Source of the DNA: Planctomycetota bacterium
GTDB lineage: Bacteria > Planctomycetota > UBA1135 > UBA2386
Assembly (NCBI GenBank): GCA_028281765.1
Contig: JANQJF010000102.1
Coordinates: 1-64,000 of the forward strand
Length of the DNA: 64,000 nucleotides
Reading direction: 5' to 3'
In this document: positions 42,038 through 50,793 of the stretch, piece after piece
Layout of the letters: every line of letters begins with the position of its first letter
How positions within the stretch are numbered: the stretch's first letter is position 1
The notes under the pieces: model-generated
Told to the model about the DNA's origin: nothing
The model's input: only the letters and a program-made list of their open reading frames with translations
Database searches by the model: none
Program-made: the position numbers and the translations under genes

Positions 42038-44242
42038 CTACCGGAAGACGTAGACGGCGCCGGCTCCCGCCTGGCCGTTGCTGCCTTGGTTGCCGTTCAC
42101 GCCGGAGGCGGAACTCGCTTCCTCGGGAGCCGAGACGGCGAGACTCGCGCCGTTGAACGCGAGCCGTCCACCGAAGTTGTCCATCGAGCCCGGGTTGGAC
42201 GCCTTTACATAGGCCAGCTGCGGCCACGGGACGCCCGGTCCAACGCCGGCGGAGTTGAATGCATAGGCCGCGCCGGCGTCATTGACGCCATTGTCGTTCG
42301 GATCGCCTGCGAAGCCGGTGCCGTTGCCGTCTTCCCGCTGCGCCGCGGCCATCAGGAAGTCCCCGGGTGCCCCCGCCACCGAGAACAGCGCGACGTCCGT
42401 GCCGAACGCGTCCCCGGCGCCGACGATGTCGGGCTTGAGGATCGGATCCTGGGACCAGGCGGCACCGTCCCAGCGGAACAGGTAGACCGCGCCGCTGCCG
42501 CCGGCGGTCGAGTCTTCGCCGGGCGCGCCCACCACGATCGTCGAGTTTTCGACGGCGACACTCGTGCCGAAGCTGTCGCTCGTGTTGGTGTTCGTCGGCT
42601 TCAGGTAGGCCTGCTCCATCCACGTCGACCCGCTGCGCTGATAGACATAGACCGCGCCGCTCTCGGGCGCGTCATCGTTGTTGGCGAGACCCTGGATCGG
42701 GACGCCGATCCCCGTGGCCATCGCCGAGCTGTCCTCGAGCGGCGTGCCGACGACGAGGGTATCACCGTCGAGCGCGATCGTCGTGCCGAACTGGTCGTCG
42801 TAGCCGGCGTTCGACGCCTTGATGTAGGCCTCCTGTGCCCAGCCCGAGCCGGCACCGCGGAACACATAGACCGCGCCGACGCGATACGACGAGTTGCCTT
42901 GATTCGCTTCGACGCCGGCCGCGCCGCTGTCTTCGGCGATCGCACCGACCGCGAGCGTGTCCCCGTCGAGCGCGACGCTGTGGCCGAACTGATCGAACGG
43001 GTCCGTGTTCGAAGCCTTGAGGTACGCGACTTCGGACCAGGTCGAACCTTCACGCTGGTAGACGTAAACCGCTCCGGCACCCGGGGCGCTGTTGTTCGAC
43101 GGGTTGCCGCCGACACCGCTCGAACCGCCGTCTTCGGCGTCCGCGCCGACGACGAGAGTATCGCCCTGAAGCGCCACGCTGACGCCGAAGCGATCCAGCG
43201 ACTGGGCGTTCGACGCCTTGATGAACGCCTGCTGCGACCACGCTTCGTTCTGACGCACGAACACGTAGACGGCACCGGCGCTCTCGGCGATGTTGTCGAC
43301 GGGCCCGTTGATCCCGCCGACGAACGTGTCTTCGCCCGGCGCGCCCACGACGAGCGTGTCGCCGTCGAACGCCACGCAGTGGCCGAAGCGGTCGCCGGCG
43401 TCGGGATTCGAGGCCTTGATGTAGGCCTCCTGCGCGAGTTCCGCGGACGTGCGGCGCGTGACATCGAGGACGTACTCGCGCGAATCCACGGACGGCGCCG
43501 GAGGCTCGACGCGAACCCTGATCTGGTTGATCCCGACCTCGAGCAGCAGCGGCTCGCTCGCGAGACCGGACACGAGCCCGATGTCCGCCGTACCCTCACG
43601 GATCAGCGTCAGACGGTCCCCTTCGTTCTGCGCCGTCGCGACCACCGAGACGTACTGGCCGAAATGGCCGACCGAAGTCGTGTAGGCGAGCCCCTCCGGG
43701 TCGAACGCAGGGCTGAAGGCGGACGCCGTCGGAATCGTCAGGCTCGCCAGGGGTGGCGCGGGATTGCGCCGCGACAGGCGCACGTCGTAGGTCGTGCGGC
43801 AGCCGCCGCCTTCGAACGTCGCGGTGCCCGTGGCGGAATCGTTGGTCAACGAGGACAGCGTCAGCTCGATCGTGCCGCTGTCGTTGGCGCGCTTGGCGAG
43901 CAGCGAGGCCGACGCGACCGGCCCTTCGATCGGGCCGTCGCCGTCGTCGATGCGCACGGTCGTCGTATCGCCGACGACACTGATGGAAACGGGCAGCAGC
44001 GCGACGTCACCGAGGGTGTCGTCGGGGCAATCGGTCGCCGTGATCGTCGTCTCGAGGATCCACTCCCCGGCGAGCGCCTTCGCGAGGTCGATATCCGCCG
44101 TCGCCGGGCCGCCGGGCGTGCCGCTGCCGTCACCGCCGCCACCACCGTCTCCGCCGCCGCCGCCACCTCCTCCGCACGCGGGCAGCCAGGCCAAGAGCAG
44201 AACGATGGAGGCAAACCGGATCCAGGGATGCGAAGTCTTCAT
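42038..44242 (-). CDS. FG-GAP repeat lipoprotein with cadherin-like domain
   Basis: A 734-residue lipoprotein. The signal ends in lipobox LPAC, followed by a long glycine tract. A domain of about 110 residues and a cadherin-like beta-sandwich (about 190-275: LTIPTASAFSPAFDPEGLAY to SREYVLDVTRR) precede seven FG-GAP-like units. Each of these has the pattern F-G-x-x-V-A-x-x-G-D-T-L-V-V-G-A-x-x-E-D and is separated by the recurring AYIKASN linker. It would be anchored at the outer face of the membrane as a propeller or adhesin. ATG 44242 starts the lipoprotein signal; the frame upstream is not credible protein. Hexamers TACGCT and TACTCG lie 30-50 nt upstream. A similar repeat protein without the lipid anchor is at 1848. 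Confidence 0.85.
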   Translation of the reverse strand: MKTSHPWIRFASIVLLLAWLPACGGGGGGGGDGGGGGDGSGTPGGPATADIDLAKALAGEWILETTITATDCPDDTLGDVALLPVSISVVGDTTTVRIDDGDGPIEGPVASASLLAKRANDSGTIELTLSSLTNDSATGTATFEGGGCRTTYDVRLSRRNPAPPLASLTIPTASAFSPAFDPEGLAYTTSVGHFGQYVSVVATAQNEGDRLTLIREGTADIGLVSGLASEPLLLEVGINQIRVRVEPPAPSVDSREYVLDVTRRTSAELAQEAYIKASNPDAGDRFGHCVAFDGDTLVVGAPGEDTFVGGINGPVDNIAESAGAVYVFVRQNEAWSQQAFIKASNAQSLDRFGVSVALQGDTLVVGADAEDGGSSGVGGNPSNNSAPGAGAVYVYQREGSTWSEVAYLKASNTDPFDQFGHSVALDGDTLAVGAIAEDSGAAGVEANQGNSSYRVGAVYVFRGAGSGWAQEAYIKASNAGYDDQFGTTIALDGDTLVVGTPLEDSSAMATGIGVPIQGLANNDDAPESGAVYVYQRSGSTWMEQAYLKPTNTNTSDSFGTSVAVENSTIVVGAPGEDSTAGGSGAVYLFRWDGAAWSQDPILKPDIVGAGDAFGTDVALFSVAGAPGDFLMAAAQREDGNGTGFAGDPNDNGVNDAGAAYAFNSAGVGPGVPWPQLAYVKASNPGSMDNFGGRLAFNGASLAVSAPEEASSASGVNGNQGSNGQAGAGAVYVFR

Positions 44243-44514
44243 GGTGGGGGCTTTGGCGCTGGGGGAACGAGTAGCGCTGCGGCGTAGCGTAGCACGCGGG
44301 TAGAACGCCAGAAAACAGAGACCGGAGACATGCTCGATGCCATTGCGGTCCGCCGCGATACCCTGTGAGCCTCGCTTTCTCACGAATCGAGACAACCACC
44401 GAATCCGCGAGCGCTCGATGCCAACCCGGGTTCCGCAATCCCACGCGGCGCGACTCACTCAGGCCGTTCAGGCCGAGCGATGGAACGTCGATCTCAGGCT
44501 CGGGAGGAAGGTCC

Positions 44515-46734
44515 ATGCTTCGACGACACGCTGTGACGGTCTGTCTTTCCGCATTCGCCCTCGCGGCCTGCGGAGGGGGTGGCGGCGGCGGCGGCGCCGC
44601 TTCGGACGATTCTCCATTCACGATCGAAGCCCAGCGCGAGAGCGTCGTCACGGACGCCGGCTCCTCCGAGGTGATCACGCTCCAGATCACGCCGAAGGAC
44701 GGCTTCTCTTCTGCAATCGAGCTGTCGGTCGAACAGCCCGACGCCGGCATCGACGCGCTCGTCGACCCGACCACGCTGACGAGTGGGACGGCGACGCTGA
44801 CCGTCGACGTCGACGTGACCGCACAAGCGGGCCAGCACGACATCATCGTCAACGCTCGCGCGGATGGAATCTCGCGGACCGAAGTCGTCACGATCCACAC
44901 GCTCGACGCTGGAAGTTCTGCCGGTCTGACCCTCGACATCCCGCAGCAGATGTACGTGCGGCCCGGCGAATCGACCGGCTGCCTCCTCGACATCCGCCGC
45001 GCGACGGGCGCGACGGGAGACATCTCGCTGACGCTCGAAGCTCCGGCGGGTATCACCGCGTTCTTCGACCAGAACCCGACGACACAGGACACCAGCCTGC
45101 TGACGATGCAGGCCCAGGCCGACACCACGCCGGGCACGTATCCGGTGCGGATCACCGCCGCGGCCGGCAGCAGCACCGGAAGCACGAGCTGTCTGTTGGA
45201 AGTGGTCGACGCCGGCGCAGCAGCCGATCGCTGGATCAGCCGCGTCGAGTTCGCGAACTCCTACTTCGCCAACGACCTGACGCTCGTCGCCGGACGTGAC
45301 GTGCTGGTCCGCGCGCACGTGCTCGCCGACACGTCACCGGTGTCCGCCGGGCGCGTGGAACTCGTCGCGATGCGCAACGGCACGGAGCTCGGCCGGCGCG
45401 ACATGACCGGACCGTTCACGCTGCCGACGACCGAACAGCCGGACTCGCTCGCGCAGAGCTTCACCGCGACGCTACCGGCGAACTGGGTGCAAGCCGGCCT
45501 GAGCCTGTCGCTCGATCTCGACGCGGACAATACCCTGACCGACCGTTCGCTGACGAACAACTCGAAGACCGTCACTCCGACGGTCGGTGTTGGCCCGAAC
45601 CTCGAGATCGTCGTCGTGCCGCTCGTGGTCAACGGGGCGACCGGCGCACCCGCGGACTATCACGACGCGACGTACGCGCACTGGCCACTCGCCAACCTGA
45701 CGATCACGACGCGCGCCGCGTACACGATCACTTCGGTCGGCGCCGTCGCCGCGGACGGCACGGGTTGGAGTCAGGTGTTGAGCGAAGTCGCCGCGCTGCG
45801 CGCGAGCGACGGCAGCGACGCCTACTACTACGGCGCGCTCTCCGTGAACTACACGTCCGGGGTGTACGGCCTCGGCTACGTCGGCTTCCCCGCGTCGATC
45901 GGCGTCGACACCTCGGTCGCGACGATGCTCCACGAACTCGGCCACAACTTCGGACTCGGCCACGCGCCGTGCGGCGGTCCGTCGGGAGTCGACGCGAATT
46001 ACCCGCACCCGACCGGGATCTGCGGACGCTGGGGCTACGATCGGCGCAGCCACCAGCTGCAGTCGCCGACCACGCGCCGCGACCTCATGGGGTACTGCAG
46101 CTCGCGCTGGGTCTCGGCCTTCCACTACGAGAAGGTGCGGACGAACCTCGGCGCCGCAACGTTGGCCATGCCATCGGTGCAGACCCCGACTCCGGAGCCG
46201 CTCGTGACGATCGAAGGCTGGATCGACGACAAGGGCGCCGTCACGTTCGAGTCGAGTCGACGCTCGGTCGCGGTTCGGCATACGATCGCCGCGGAAGGCA
46301 CGCACGAGCTGCGCGCCTCGTTCGCGGGTCTCGTCGAGACCTATCCGATCTCGGCGCACGAGATCGGCTGCGGGGCGAGCGATCCGCGCGGGCGCCGCTT
46401 CTCGATCACGATCCCCGACCGCGGGAACCTCGATTCGCTCGAAGTGTGGCAGGGCAACGCGAAGCTGCGGTCCGTCAGCGCCGCCCCGACGCCGCCCGGT
46501 GACGCCGACCTCGACTGGACCGAGAAGTCCGGCACGCTCCACGTGACGTGGGACGATTCCGAGTACTCCTCGATCTCGATCGTCCACGTCGGGGCGCGCC
46601 GCACGACACTTGCACTCCGCGCGACGGGTGGCGACGTGCGCGTCTCGACGGCGGACCTCCCGGCCGGAGGGTCGTTCGAGTTTTCGGTCGAGTGCCCGAT
46701 TCGCGGCCACTGCGTCTGCGCCACGCGAGACTGA
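44515..46734 (+). CDS. Metzincin-like metalloprotease lipoprotein (M11/M12 type)
   Basis: A 739-residue lipoprotein (lipobox LAAC followed by a glycine tract, as in its divergent neighbour). Two beta-sandwich regions and a CARDB-like domain (about 240-340, DVLVRAHVLADTSPVSAGRV) precede the protease domain. The zinc motif HELGHNFGLGH at about residue 473 and a downstream Met-turn, RRDLMGYCSS, define a metzincin close to gametolysin/reprolysin peptidases. A C-terminal beta domain ends at CVCATRD. It probably degrades extracellular protein while tethered to the cell. GGAGGAAGG at 44503-44511 fixes ATG 44515. Confidence 0.88.
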   Translation: MLRRHAVTVCLSAFALAACGGGGGGGGAASDDSPFTIEAQRESVVTDAGSSEVITLQITPKDGFSSAIELSVEQPDAGIDALVDPTTLTSGTATLTVDVDVTAQAGQHDIIVNARADGISRTEVVTIHTLDAGSSAGLTLDIPQQMYVRPGESTGCLLDIRRATGATGDISLTLEAPAGITAFFDQNPTTQDTSLLTMQAQADTTPGTYPVRITAAAGSSTGSTSCLLEVVDAGAAADRWISRVEFANSYFANDLTLVAGRDVLVRAHVLADTSPVSAGRVELVAMRNGTELGRRDMTGPFTLPTTEQPDSLAQSFTATLPANWVQAGLSLSLDLDADNTLTDRSLTNNSKTVTPTVGVGPNLEIVVVPLVVNGATGAPADYHDATYAHWPLANLTITTRAAYTITSVGAVAADGTGWSQVLSEVAALRASDGSDAYYYGALSVNYTSGVYGLGYVGFPASIGVDTSVATMLHELGHNFGLGHAPCGGPSGVDANYPHPTGICGRWGYDRRSHQLQSPTTRRDLMGYCSSRWVSAFHYEKVRTNLGAATLAMPSVQTPTPEPLVTIEGWIDDKGAVTFESSRRSVAVRHTIAAEGTHELRASFAGLVETYPISAHEIGCGASDPRGRRFSITIPDRGNLDSLEVWQGNAKLRSVSAAPTPPGDADLDWTEKSGTLHVTWDDSEYSSISIVHVGARRTTLALRATGGDVRVSTADLPAGGSFEFSVECPIRGHCVCATRD

Positions 46735-46772
46735 CCGCGAGACGCTAAGATCACCGCTATGGAGAAGCAGCG

Positions 46773-47264
46773 GTGACCAGCGCGAAGCTGACGGGGACCT
46801 GGCAGGGCACGTACGAGTACGGCGGTGGCTACGAATCGGAGCAGCCGCGCGCCGTGCCGTTCCGCATCAGCGCGACCGAAGGCGCACTCGGCCGAATCGG
46901 TGGCTACGTGCGTGACGACGCGTCGCAGGGCGGCATGCCCGAGCGCGGGCGCATCTCGGGCCGCCGCCAGAGTGACAAGATCGAGTTCGTGAAGACGATG
47001 CCGAATCAGTACTTTTCGAACGACGACGGCGAGCTGATCCCGGTGCGAGAAGCCCTGCTCGCCGAGACCGGACTCGACCTGCCGGAGCTGCCACCGGCGC
47101 GAATTCAGTACACCGGCAAACTCTCCGACAGCGGCGACGAGATCGAGGGCGAGTGGGAGGTCCTGCCGACGCGGATCCAGGCGGACGATGCGATCCTCGA
47201 GTTCGGGCAGGGCTCGGGCACGTGGTCCATGCGACGCGTGTCCGATCTGGTCGACGAGGTCTGA
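46773..47264 (+). CDS. Small beta-rich protein of unknown function
   Basis: A 163-residue protein without a signal peptide. Alternating strands (LTGTWQGTYEYGGG, RIGGYVRDD, GRISGRRQSDKIEFVKTMP, QYTGKLSDSGDEIEGEWEV) resemble a lipocalin- or calycin-like barrel of the kind seen in small ligand-binding proteins. No family is recognised with certainty. The GTG start overlaps the stop of a five-codon leader ORF (ATG 46759, MEKQR, stop 46774-46776), and GGAGAAG in that leader acts as the Shine-Dalgarno sequence. A TAAGAT hexamer (46746-46751) lies 7 nt before the leader ATG. The next gene starts 12 bp after the stop. Confidence 0.7.
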   Translation: MTSAKLTGTWQGTYEYGGGYESEQPRAVPFRISATEGALGRIGGYVRDDASQGGMPERGRISGRRQSDKIEFVKTMPNQYFSNDDGELIPVREALLAETGLDLPELPPARIQYTGKLSDSGDEIEGEWEVLPTRIQADDAILEFGQGSGTWSMRRVSDLVDEV

Positions 47265-47275
47265 CCTCCGCTACG

Positions 47276-48145
47276 ATGCCGGGCGTGCAGACGCTCGAAC
47301 GCCACGACTCACCGATCTCCTCACGGTTCGCGACGAATCCGGTCGCGTCACTGAGCACGGAAGACGTCGAGCAATTCGAGCGCGACGGTTTCCTCGGGCC
47401 AATCGACGTCCTCGATGCCACACAGCTCGCGGCGGTGCGCCATGCCGTGGACGGCGTCATCGCGCGGCTCGGCGAGCTCGCGCCACATCTCTACGAAGTG
47501 GAGCAGGCGCACGCGGAGCGCCCCGACGAAGTCGTCTGCCACTTCCTCGGCGGCTGGCTGATCGACGAAGTCCTGCACGACCTGATCTTCCACGCCGGCG
47601 CCACGGCCCCGCTCGCGCGGCTGCTCGGGGTCGAGGAGCTGCGGTTCTGGCACGACCAGGTGTTCGCGAAGCCACCGCGACATCCCGGCGTCGTGCCATG
47701 GCATCAGGACTATTCGTACTGGACTCGCACGGGACCGGCGCGCCACATCACGATCAACATCGCACTCGACGACACTTCGGTCGAAAATGGCTGCCTCCAC
47801 TTCGTCCGCGGCAGTCACCGCTGGGGACTGATGCCGATGGTGCCGTTCGACGCGAACCTCGAGGCGATTCGCGCGCATCTCCCGGACGGCGCCGAATTCG
47901 AACCCGTGCCGGTTCCGGCCCGCGCGGGCCAGGCGACGATCCACCACTCGCACACGCTGCACGGCTCGCCGGCGAACCGAACCGACGGCTGGCGGCGCGC
48001 CGCCGTCCTGAACTACATGGCGAGCGACACGCGCTGTATGGACGGGTCCGCGCCGCTGCTCCGAGGCACACCGGTTGTGCCCGAGGGCGAGATCGTGGAA
48101 GGTCCGCACTTCCCGATCGTTTGGCCACTCCGAGGAACCCCGTGA
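47276..48145 (+). CDS. Phytanoyl-CoA dioxygenase (PhyH) family Fe(II)/2-oxoglutarate oxygenase
   Basis: A 289-residue PhyH-type non-heme iron oxygenase. The first iron ligands are in VPWHQDYSYW (His-x-Asp). The distal His is in HHSHTLHGSPANRTDGWRR, where the nearby Arg binds 2-oxoglutarate. The N-terminal block FERDGFLGPIDVLD is typical. It hydroxylates a small substrate that is not identifiable here. TACGAT (47272-47277) overlaps ATG 47276. If that hexamer is the promoter, the real start is GTG 47285, three codons later and 7 nt after the hexamer. It overlaps the cysteine dioxygenase gene (GTGA at 48142-48145). Confidence 0.87.
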   Translation: MPGVQTLERHDSPISSRFATNPVASLSTEDVEQFERDGFLGPIDVLDATQLAAVRHAVDGVIARLGELAPHLYEVEQAHAERPDEVVCHFLGGWLIDEVLHDLIFHAGATAPLARLLGVEELRFWHDQVFAKPPRHPGVVPWHQDYSYWTRTGPARHITINIALDDTSVENGCLHFVRGSHRWGLMPMVPFDANLEAIRAHLPDGAEFEPVPVPARAGQATIHHSHTLHGSPANRTDGWRRAAVLNYMASDTRCMDGSAPLLRGTPVVPEGEIVEGPHFPIVWPLRGTP

Positions 48146-48690
48146 CTTCCGTTGAGCATCTGTTCTCGCGCCTCGATACCGCAACGTCCCACGACTCCGA
48201 CGACGCGATCTGCGAAGCGGTCAAGACCGCGCTGATCGACGAAATCGGCAGCGGTCGCCTCGAGCTGCCCGACGAGTTCCTGATGCCCAGCACCACGGGC
48301 TACGCACGCCGCCTCCTGCACAAGACCGACGACTACGCGATCGTCGTCATGGTGTGGGGTCCGGGCCAAGGCACGCCCATCCACGACCACGACGGCAACT
48401 GGTGCGTCGAGTGCGTCTACTCCGGCGCAATCCGGGTGCACTCGTACGATCTCGTCGGCACACCCGACGACGAGGTCGTGGAGTTCCGCGAAGCCGAACA
48501 GGTCGCGGCGCACAAGGGCATGGCGGGTTCACTGATCCCGCCGTTCGACTACCACGTCATCGAAAATCCGCACGCAGACGTCGCCGTGACGGTGCACGTC
48601 TACGGCGGCGAGATGCATGGGTGCTATGCGTACGCGGCGCGCGACGACGGACGCTACCAGCGCGAGCGCAAAGCGCTCAGCTACACCTGA
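48142..48690 (+). CDS. Cysteine dioxygenase family protein
   Basis: A 182-residue cupin. The metal-binding blocks are TPIHDHDGNWCVECVYSG (two His and the Cys near the active site) and PFDYHVIENPHADVAVTVHVYGGE (third His). This is the cysteine dioxygenase type I pattern, which oxidises cysteine to cysteine sulfinate using Fe(II) and O2. The GTG start overlaps the stop of the PhyH gene, so the two oxygenases are translated together. A role in sulfur amino-acid breakdown or in making a sulfonate is plausible. Related thiol dioxygenases use mercaptopropionate, so cysteine itself is not certain. Confidence 0.87.
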   Translation: MTSVEHLFSRLDTATSHDSDDAICEAVKTALIDEIGSGRLELPDEFLMPSTTGYARRLLHKTDDYAIVVMVWGPGQGTPIHDHDGNWCVECVYSGAIRVHSYDLVGTPDDEVVEFREAEQVAAHKGMAGSLIPPFDYHVIENPHADVAVTVHVYGGEMHGCYAYAARDDGRYQRERKALSYT

Positions 48691-48691
48691 G

Positions 48692-50185
48692 CTACCAAGA
48701 GGTCGCCTCGAGGCGACGAACGCGCACGCTCTCGCGGAGCATCTCCCGCAGGTTCGAGAGCGCGAAGGGCGGTCCGCCCACGATCCGCACTTCCTCCAGG
48801 CGTCGTAGCTTGCGAAGCGGCGAGCACAACGCGTCCCATTCCGTCTCCGTGTCGAACTTGGACGACGGCTTCACCTGCACGATGCGGACCGAAGGGAGGT
48901 CCGCAACGCAGTCGAGATTCCCACCCTCGGGCACGGTCACGCGAAACTCCTCGAGCATCATCTGCTCGGCGAGCGCGGCGACGACGGCAGGTTCGGTCGG
49001 GGCTTCCAGGTCGAGCCGGCGGAACATCCTGTGGCTCAGCAGGGATTCGAGCGCATCGGAGCCCCACGATCCCTGCGGCCCCGCCATGAAGCGGAGGGAC
49101 AGGTCTTCGAGACGATCGAGCGCGAGAAGCGCCGCCGCGACGCTCTTCTCTCCCTGCGGCCAGAGTCGCAGATTCAGTCGCCGCAGCCCCGTTGGCAGCT
49201 TCTGCAGATGCTCGTGGTTGAGCCAGACGTGATCGATCTCGAGGGACTCGAGCTTCGGCATGTCGTCGTAGCGCGCGAGCACGGCCGGGGTCAACGCGGA
49301 TGGCAAACCCGCCGCGGCGGTGAGCATCGCCTGAATGTGTGCACCGATCGAGCCGAGTCGCAGTTGCTCGAGATTCTCGAGGGTCGCCAGAGCCGCGAGC
49401 TGCTCCTCGGTGACTTCCTGCACGAGTTCGAGATCGAGCGACGTGAGCTTGTCGAGGCGAAGCAGCTCGTCGAAGCCTTCCCCGGTCACCGTGAAGTTGC
49501 GCAGCTTCAGCCGGCGCAGAGCCGGCATCGCCGCCAGCTCGTCGATGAGCTCCGGCGTGAGGGTCCACTGCACCGAGTCGATCGTGATCGACTCGAGCTG
49601 GGGCATGCCGGCCAACACGCGGAGGTGGGCCGAGCGGAAGCCTCCCAAGTTACGAATCTCCAAGACTCGGAGCTTCCGACACTTGGCGATCGGTGCGAAC
49701 CAGTCGTCGCGCACGTGGACACCCTGCGCGCCGAGGAGATTGAACGGCGGCATCCGACCGACCTCCAAGCGCTCGAGGTGCTCGAGATCCTGGACGAACG
49801 CGAACGAAGTCATCCGATCCGTCGGCGAGCGCGCCAGCACGTTGCGCAGACTCGGATCCGCGACCGCCGCGCCGGGCGCCGCGATCACTTCGATGACCGG
49901 CGGCAACTCGGGCGCCGAGAGCGGATCCTGGATCGCGTTCGGCTCTTCCGGCTCTGGGCGCGGCGAGTCTTCGCTCGTCACGACGACCGCGATGACCACG
50001 GCGATGCCGAGCAGGACCAGCGCGACGGCGAGCCACGGACTGCCGCTCTCACTGCCGCCCCCGCGTCGTGTCGAGTCTCCATCGCGCACCCGCGCGAGCA
50101 CGCGCGCGCGCACGTCCGGCGGGCTCTCCGCTCCGGACGCTTCGCCGACGGCGACGTCGAAGAGCCGTTGTTCGGTGGCGTTCAT
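48692..50185 (-). CDS. Single-pass membrane LRR protein coupled to ECF sigma (second pair)
   Basis: A 497-residue protein with the same plan as the protein at 34603. About 50 cytoplasmic N-terminal residues (RLFDVAVGEASGAESPPDV) precede a membrane helix at ~50-68 (WLAVALVLLGIAVVIAVVV). A Pro/Glu-rich linker and leucine-rich repeats to the C-terminus follow (LEHLERLEVGRMPPF, CRKLRVLEIRNLGG, MPQLESITIDSVQW, LENLEQLRLGSIGA). ATG 50185 overlaps the sigma stop (ATGA). The short N-terminal segments of the two proteins look related (acidic helix, then PPD), which suggests they bind their sigma factors. It ends 1 bp from the convergent dioxygenase gene. Anti-sigma function is inference. Confidence 0.82.
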   Translation of the reverse strand: MNATEQRLFDVAVGEASGAESPPDVRARVLARVRDGDSTRRGGGSESGSPWLAVALVLLGIAVVIAVVVTSEDSPRPEPEEPNAIQDPLSAPELPPVIEVIAAPGAAVADPSLRNVLARSPTDRMTSFAFVQDLEHLERLEVGRMPPFNLLGAQGVHVRDDWFAPIAKCRKLRVLEIRNLGGFRSAHLRVLAGMPQLESITIDSVQWTLTPELIDELAAMPALRRLKLRNFTVTGEGFDELLRLDKLTSLDLELVQEVTEEQLAALATLENLEQLRLGSIGAHIQAMLTAAAGLPSALTPAVLARYDDMPKLESLEIDHVWLNHEHLQKLPTGLRRLNLRLWPQGEKSVAAALLALDRLEDLSLRFMAGPQGSWGSDALESLLSHRMFRRLDLEAPTEPAVVAALAEQMMLEEFRVTVPEGGNLDCVADLPSVRIVQVKPSSKFDTETEWDALCSPLRKLRRLEEVRIVGGPPFALSNLREMLRESVRVRRLEATSW

Positions 50186-50718
50186 GCGTCGGTCCTCCTC
50201 GCGACACACTCGCGCATCGTCGCGACCGCGCGTCGCAGCAGCGTCTTGACCCCCTCGGTGCGAATGCCAAGCTCCTCGGCGCACTCGGCGCGAGACACCC
50301 CCTCGACGTGTCGGGCCACGACAGCGCGTCGGGCGCGTGGCGCCAGCTCATCGAGACAGCGCGCGATGGCATCGAAGTAGCCCGCGCCATCGTCATTCCC
50401 GCAGAAGCGATCCCAGACAAGGTCCGCCTCCGCAACGTCGCGCACGGCACGCCGCCGCCGCCGGTCCGACACGAACAAGTTGCGGGCGGTGGAGCGGAGA
50501 TAGCGCGCGGTCGCGCCGGCGTGCCGGTCTTCCATTTCGTTCTGGAAGAACGCGACGAACGTGTCCTGCACGAGGTCATCGGCGTCCGGCGCACTGCAGC
50601 CGAGCGTGCGCAGGTAGCGCCACAGCCACACCTGGTGCCGTTCGACGACCTGCACGATGCGCTGCTCACGCGTCATCCCCACTGGCGTCGTCCCGGTTTG
50701 TCGAAGGGTTTCGGTCAT
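50182..50718 (-). CDS. ECF RNA polymerase sigma factor (second sigma/LRR pair)
   Basis: A 178-residue ECF sigma factor. Region 2 is WLWRYLRTLGCSAPDADDLVQDTFVAFFQ, read in two parts around the -10-binding helix, and region 4 is LAPRARRAVVARHVEGVSRA followed by EELGIRTEGVKTLLRRAVA. It closely resembles the ECF protein at 34067 (both have WRYLR-LGC and EGVK-LLRRA), so the two sigma/LRR pairs are probably paralogous. ATG 50718 was chosen because the family begins there; the frame is open 35 codons further upstream into an unrelated region. A GATAGAC-like sequence lies about 35 bp upstream. Confidence 0.88.
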   Translation of the reverse strand: MTETLRQTGTTPVGMTREQRIVQVVERHQVWLWRYLRTLGCSAPDADDLVQDTFVAFFQNEMEDRHAGATARYLRSTARNLFVSDRRRRRAVRDVAEADLVWDRFCGNDDGAGYFDAIARCLDELAPRARRAVVARHVEGVSRAECAEELGIRTEGVKTLLRRAVATMRECVARRTDA

Positions 50719-50780
50719 CGACGGTTGATCGCCTGGCGAGGGCGAATCGGGGTCTATCTTCTCGGAATTCTGCGCGGACG

Positions 50781-50786
50781 TATAGT
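50781..50786 (+). promoter_or_regulatory. -10 hexamer TATAGT of the Nif3-like gene
   Basis: It lies 7 nt before ATG 50794; the intervening bases are CGCCCCC, so no ribosome-binding site is present. Confidence 0.55.
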
Positions 50787-50793
50787 CGCCCCC

